DNA of 10,070 nt from an uncultured Spirochaetales bacterium (GTDB lineage: Bacteria > Spirochaetota > Spirochaetia > Sphaerochaetales > Sphaerochaetaceae), in assembly GCA_947306375.1 (NCBI GenBank), contig CAMZGJ010000035.1:1-10070 (forward strand), written 5' to 3'. The notes under the pieces are model-generated. The model saw nothing but the letters and a program-made list of their open reading frames with translations. It ran no database searches and was not told the DNA's origin. Both the position numbers and the translations under genes were made by a program. Numbering within the stretch: the first letter of the stretch is position 1; every line of letters begins with the position of its first letter. Below, piece after piece: positions 7,602 through 10,070 of the stretch.

Positions 7602-8975
7602 TCAGGCCTCCTTGGCAAGCCTTCTGTAAGGCTTCCAGACAGTGAAGTACATTGTTATGAAGCAGGCGCTGGCCCCCACTACCTCTGATATGGCCTCTGC
7701 CCAGAACACACCCATGACTCCCATCTGTGTCATGGGAAGAAGAAGTGTGAGCGGCAGGATCAGAATAACCTTCCTGAACAATGAGAATATAACGGCAAAA
7801 CCGGGATGCTTTGTTGCCGTGAATGTATTCTGGCTTGATGTCTGGAAAGGCATCATGAAGAACACACAGAAGTAGACTCTCAGACACGGAACACAGATTC
7901 TTATAAGCTCTGCGTCACTTGTGAAGATTCTGATCATTACCTCAGGTATGGTCATAAGAAGAACCCATACGGCAAAGTTGTAGATAAAGGAGACCTTGAG
8001 CATGGCCCCTATGGATTTATCCACCCTCTTTATCTCCTTTGCACCGAAGTTGTAACTCAAAACAGGTTTTGCACCCTCTATAAAACCCTGAACAGGCTGG
8101 TAAAGAACCTCCCTTATGGAGTTGATTATGGACATTGAGGCTATGTAAAGGGTTCCCAGTGCTCCTCCGTACAGACGCAGCGTTGCATTCACAACGCCCT
8201 GGGTAAGGCTGTTAGTTGCCTTGAACATGAAGCCGGAGACTCCCAGTTTCATTATTTCCGCTGTGGTCGCACCGTTGAGTCTGAGCCTTCTCAGCCTTAC
8301 GGGAACGCGCTTTCCGGTGAGGAAAACAAGGACCCACATGGAGCTGAAGAACTGAGAGATTACGGTTGCAATTGCCGCTCCACGGATTCCCATGTTGAAC
8401 ACAAATATGAAAAGCGGGTCCAGAAGAATGTTCAGGATGGCTCCTATAAGTACCGTCCACATTCCTATTACGCTGAATCCCTGCATGTTGATGTAGCTGT
8501 TCATTCCGAGGGATATAAGAACAAAGATTGTTCCTGTCAGGTAAATGTCAAAGTACTGCGTTGCATAGACAGCAGTCACCTCATCCGCACCCATTACAAG
8601 AACAAGTTTTCCCGTGAAAAGATAGAAGAAAACCATGAGGGCAGCACCGGAAATGAGAAGCAGGGTGAAGGCGTTCTCCATTATGAAGCGGGCCTTCTCG
8701 TCATTCTTCTCTCCCCGTGCAATGGCGGCAAGCGTTGCTCCGCCGTAGCTGCACAGGTTTGAAAAGGCGGTGATTATAGTAATGAAGGGAAGAACTATAC
8801 CTATTCCGGTCAGGGCCTGGGTGCCGCTTCCCGGAATGTGGCCTATGTACATGCGGTCAACTATGTTGTACGTAACCTGGACAAGCTCCGCCATGATAAT
8901 TGGCAGAGCAAGGCGGAACATGTTGGAATAAATGGAGCCTTTTGAAAAATCGCCCTTCTGTTTCTGAGTGTCCAT
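7602..8975 (-). CDS. MATE-family multidrug/organic-cation or metabolite antiporter
   Basis: The 457-residue membrane protein has about 12 predicted transmembrane segments. The N-terminal block LALPIIMAELVQVTYNIVDRMYIGHIPG (about 22-49) and the mid-protein GAKPVLSYNFGAKEIKRVD block, which starts the second half, are hallmarks of MATE transporters of the Na+- or H+-coupled DinF/NorM superfamily. The substrate is unknown; family members export drugs, flavins, or organic anions and cations. No good ribosome site precedes the ATG (only GGTTGACGG), but the stop of the PsiE-like gene is 9 nt upstream, so re-initiation is likely. The next gene, citXG, starts with zero spacing. Its place in a citrate operon is unusual: it could export a fermentation product or simply share the promoter. 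Function in citrate metabolism is not shown. Confidence 0.92.
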   Translation of the reverse strand: MDTQKQKGDFSKGSIYSNMFRLALPIIMAELVQVTYNIVDRMYIGHIPGSGTQALTGIGIVLPFITIITAFSNLCSYGGATLAAIARGEKNDEKARFIMENAFTLLLISGAALMVFFYLFTGKLVLVMGADEVTAVYATQYFDIYLTGTIFVLISLGMNSYINMQGFSVIGMWTVLIGAILNILLDPLFIFVFNMGIRGAAIATVISQFFSSMWVLVFLTGKRVPVRLRRLRLNGATTAEIMKLGVSGFMFKATNSLTQGVVNATLRLYGGALGTLYIASMSIINSIREVLYQPVQGFIEGAKPVLSYNFGAKEIKRVDKSIGAMLKVSFIYNFAVWVLLMTIPEVMIRIFTSDAELIRICVPCLRVYFCVFFMMPFQTSSQNTFTATKHPGFAVIFSLFRKVILILPLTLLLPMTQMGVMGVFWAEAISEVVGASACFITMYFTVWKPYRRLAKEA

Positions 8976-8984
8976 GAAAAACCG

Positions 8985-9368
8985 TCAACCCTGTTTGATT
9001 GTAAGGAATTTCCTTATTGCAAAAAGACCTGCTATGCAGACAACACCTATGAGAAGCTCCGACATTGTTCTCTCGTATATGACCATCTCCCTGACTATTG
9101 CAAACAGCAGAATCTCAATTATGCTTCCGAAGTCACGGCTTATTATAACGTGGATGAACTCCACCGTTATGACCATTGTGGCAACGTAGCTTATAAGCTG
9201 GTGGAGGTCAAAGCTGCCTCCTGAGAAACCCAGCGTCTGAGGTACTCTGAGCAGCTGGATTGCAATTCCGGTTATGAGTACGGCTATGAGCACTAGCTCT
9301 ATTACTGCCGTGATTTTGTGAACGACCGAATGTCCCTTGTCCTTGATATAATTTTCATCGTGGCTCAT
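8985..9368 (-). CDS. PsiE-like small integral membrane protein
   Basis: The product has 127 residues from the ATG at 9368-9366. An in-frame TTG at 9395 would add 9 residues, but only the ATG has a ribosome site (GAGGGG about 7 nt upstream). A short charged N-terminus is followed by four likely membrane segments: HKITAVIELVLIAVLITGIA, the SYVATMVITVEFIHVII segment, the IIEILLFAIVREMVIYE segment, and LLIGVVCIAGLFAIRKF. The order and the EFIHVII...IVREMVIYERT pattern resemble the phosphate-starvation-inducible PsiE family (PF06146), whose biochemical role is not established. This is a pattern match from memory. It appears to be the first gene of the citrate operon, 9 nt before the MATE gene. Confidence 0.72.
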   Translation of the reverse strand: MSHDENYIKDKGHSVVHKITAVIELVLIAVLITGIAIQLLRVPQTLGFSGGSFDLHQLISYVATMVITVEFIHVIISRDFGSIIEILLFAIVREMVIYERTMSELLIGVVCIAGLFAIRKFLTIKQG

Positions 9369-9541
9369 AAACGCCCCCTCAGCGGTATTATTCAATGATT
9401 TTAAATAATAACAACATTATGAGTATAACTGCTGGTATGTACGCATGCAAATATTTTTTAGCCCTGTATATTCTATAAATGTACTGAAAGTGCTAAAATC
9501 TTTTTTATTCTACGCGTAACAACGCTAACGGAGGAATACAA
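9369..9541. promoter_or_regulatory. Divergent promoter region of the citrate operon and the DUF3798 gene
   Basis: This AT-rich, 173-nt gap has no coding signal. For the minus-strand operon a -35 TTGTTA (complement of 9409-9414), an 18-nt spacer and a -10 TAATAC (complement of 9385-9390) can be proposed. For the plus-strand DUF3798 gene TAAAAT (9494-9499) or TATAAA (9474-9479) could be the -10, with no clear -35. GGAGG at 9530-9534 is the DUF3798 ribosome site. A LysR-type dyad at 9386-9410 is listed separately. All promoter hexamers are visual matches only. Confidence 0.55.
9386..9410. promoter_or_regulatory. Candidate LysR-type box, TATTATT-N11-AATAATA
   Basis: Perfect 7-base inverted arms (9386-9392 and 9404-9410) flank exactly 11 nt, so the inner bases form the T-N11-A arrangement typical of LysR-type regulators. 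It overlaps the proposed promoter of the citrate operon. The arms are pure A/T, so chance is a real possibility, and they differ from the ATTCC/GGAAT dyad before the LysR gene, so the same protein need not bind both. Confidence 0.3.
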
Positions 9542-10070
9542 ATGAAGAAAACACTGACAGTTCTCCTTGTTGCATTTGTTGCACTTTCTGTTTTTGCAGC
9601 CGGTGCAAAAGAAGCAACCAAGGCAGCGGAAGGTTTCCACATCGGTATCGTCACAGGTTCTGTTTCCCAGTCCGAAGATGACCGCCGCGGTGCAGAAGCA
9701 TTCCAGGCTCTCTACGGAGAAGACATGGTCAAGCTCGCAATCTATCCGGACAACTTCACGGAAGAGCTTGAGACAACCATCCAGACAATCGTCAACCTTT
9801 CAGACGATCCTCAGATGAAGGCCATTGTTGTTAACCAGGCAGTTCCCGGAACAGCAGAGGCATTCCGCCAGATCAAGGAAAGAAGACCCGACATCATCTG
9901 CCTCGCAGGTGAATCACACGAAGATCTTCCCGTCATCGGCGGTGCAGCCGACCTCACATCAAACAACGACTTTGTTTCAAGAGGTTACCTGATCATCAAG
10001 ACAGCCCATGACCTCGGATGTGACACATTCGTACATATCTCATTCCCCAGACACATGGCTTATGAGACAA
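9542..10070 (+). CDS. DUF3798-family periplasmic protein (N-terminal part, runs off right edge)
   Basis: 176 codons are visible, open to the window end. The signal peptide is MKKTLTVLLVAFVALSVFAA, followed by GAKEATKAAEG; there is no lipobox cysteine, and cleavage probably falls after FA or FAA. The mature part (HIGIVTGSVSQSEDDRRGAE, then the YPDNFTEELETTIQTIV segment, KAIVVNQAVPGTAEAF, DIICLAGESHEDLP and FVHISFPRHMAYET) matches the DUF3798 family, which resembles type-I periplasmic sugar-binding folds. Function is not established; a binding role in uptake is plausible, with transporter genes expected to the right. GGAGG sits 7 nt before the ATG. Codon choice is noticeably more biased (ATC, GTC, GCA, ACA, TTC) than in the citrate operon, which suggests high expression. 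It is divergent from the operon and may not share its regulation. Confidence 0.87.
   Translation, partial: MKKTLTVLLVAFVALSVFAAGAKEATKAAEGFHIGIVTGSVSQSEDDRRGAEAFQALYGEDMVKLAIYPDNFTEELETTIQTIVNLSDDPQMKAIVVNQAVPGTAEAFRQIKERRPDIICLAGESHEDLPVIGGAADLTSNNDFVSRGYLIIKTAHDLGCDTFVHISFPRHMAYET

Noticed and set aside
9369..9395. TTG start at 9395 giving a 136-residue PsiE-like protein
   Set aside because: There is no ribosome site before the TTG, whereas GAGGGG lies about 7 nt before the in-frame ATG at 9368; the 9 added residues are also not hydrophobic or conserved-looking.
9439..9448. GCATGC-containing palindrome in the divergent region before the DUF3798 gene
   Set aside because: It is a 6-bp self-complementary site with no extension of the arms, which is expected by chance in a region of this length.

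Overview
The window is bacterial and gene-dense, with a base composition near 50% GC judged by eye. The best guess for the organism is a spirochaete (Sphaerochaeta/Treponema-like). Three points support this: the exported protein at the right end has a 'SVFAAGAKE' signal-peptide junction of a type common in spirochaetal binding proteins, it belongs to the DUF3798 family, and a TctC-type lipoprotein lies at the left end. This is inference, because no rRNA or other phylogenetic marker is present, and an anaerobic Firmicute is the main alternative.

Layout. At the left edge (1-385, minus) is the N-terminal part of a tripartite tricarboxylate transporter (TctC/Bug) solute-binding lipoprotein. It is divergent from a complete LysR-type regulator (530-1441, plus). 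The regulator converges on a run of six minus-strand genes that reads from right to left. In transcription order these are a PsiE-like small membrane protein (9368-8985), a MATE-family transporter (8975-7602), a CitX-CitG fusion (7601-6252), citrate lyase ligase CitC (6259-5213), an aconitase-superfamily hydratase of the YbhJ type (5175-2908), and a CitMHS-family citrate transporter (2882-1476). Spacings are 9 nt, 0 nt, an 8-nt overlap, 37 nt and 25 nt. The run closes with a strong hairpin plus T-tract terminator (1453-1424), so it is most simply read as one operon. Its probable promoter region is the only large gap (9369-9541), shared with a divergent DUF3798 gene (9542 to past the right edge).

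How the genes fit together. CitMHS would import metal-complexed citrate. CitG makes the triphosphoribosyl-dephospho-CoA precursor, CitX transfers it to the citrate lyase acyl carrier protein, and CitC acetylates the prosthetic group to give active citrate lyase. The aconitase-like protein would interconvert citrate, aconitate and isocitrate, or hydrate a related tricarboxylate. The citrate lyase subunits themselves (citD, citE, citF) are not in the window, so this is an uptake, activation and isomerisation cluster whose target enzyme must be encoded elsewhere. The LysR regulator and the TctC-type binding protein plausibly belong to the same tri/dicarboxylate theme.

No tRNA, rRNA, insertion sequence, CRISPR array or phage gene was seen. 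I do not see a wholly new system. The most notable points are the operon composition (citrate lyase maturation, aconitase, CitMHS, MATE and PsiE together, without citDEF), the LysR-type T-N11-A dyads in both divergent intergenic regions, and a perfect GTGCAG-T-CTGCAC palindrome in the leader of the TctC-type gene.
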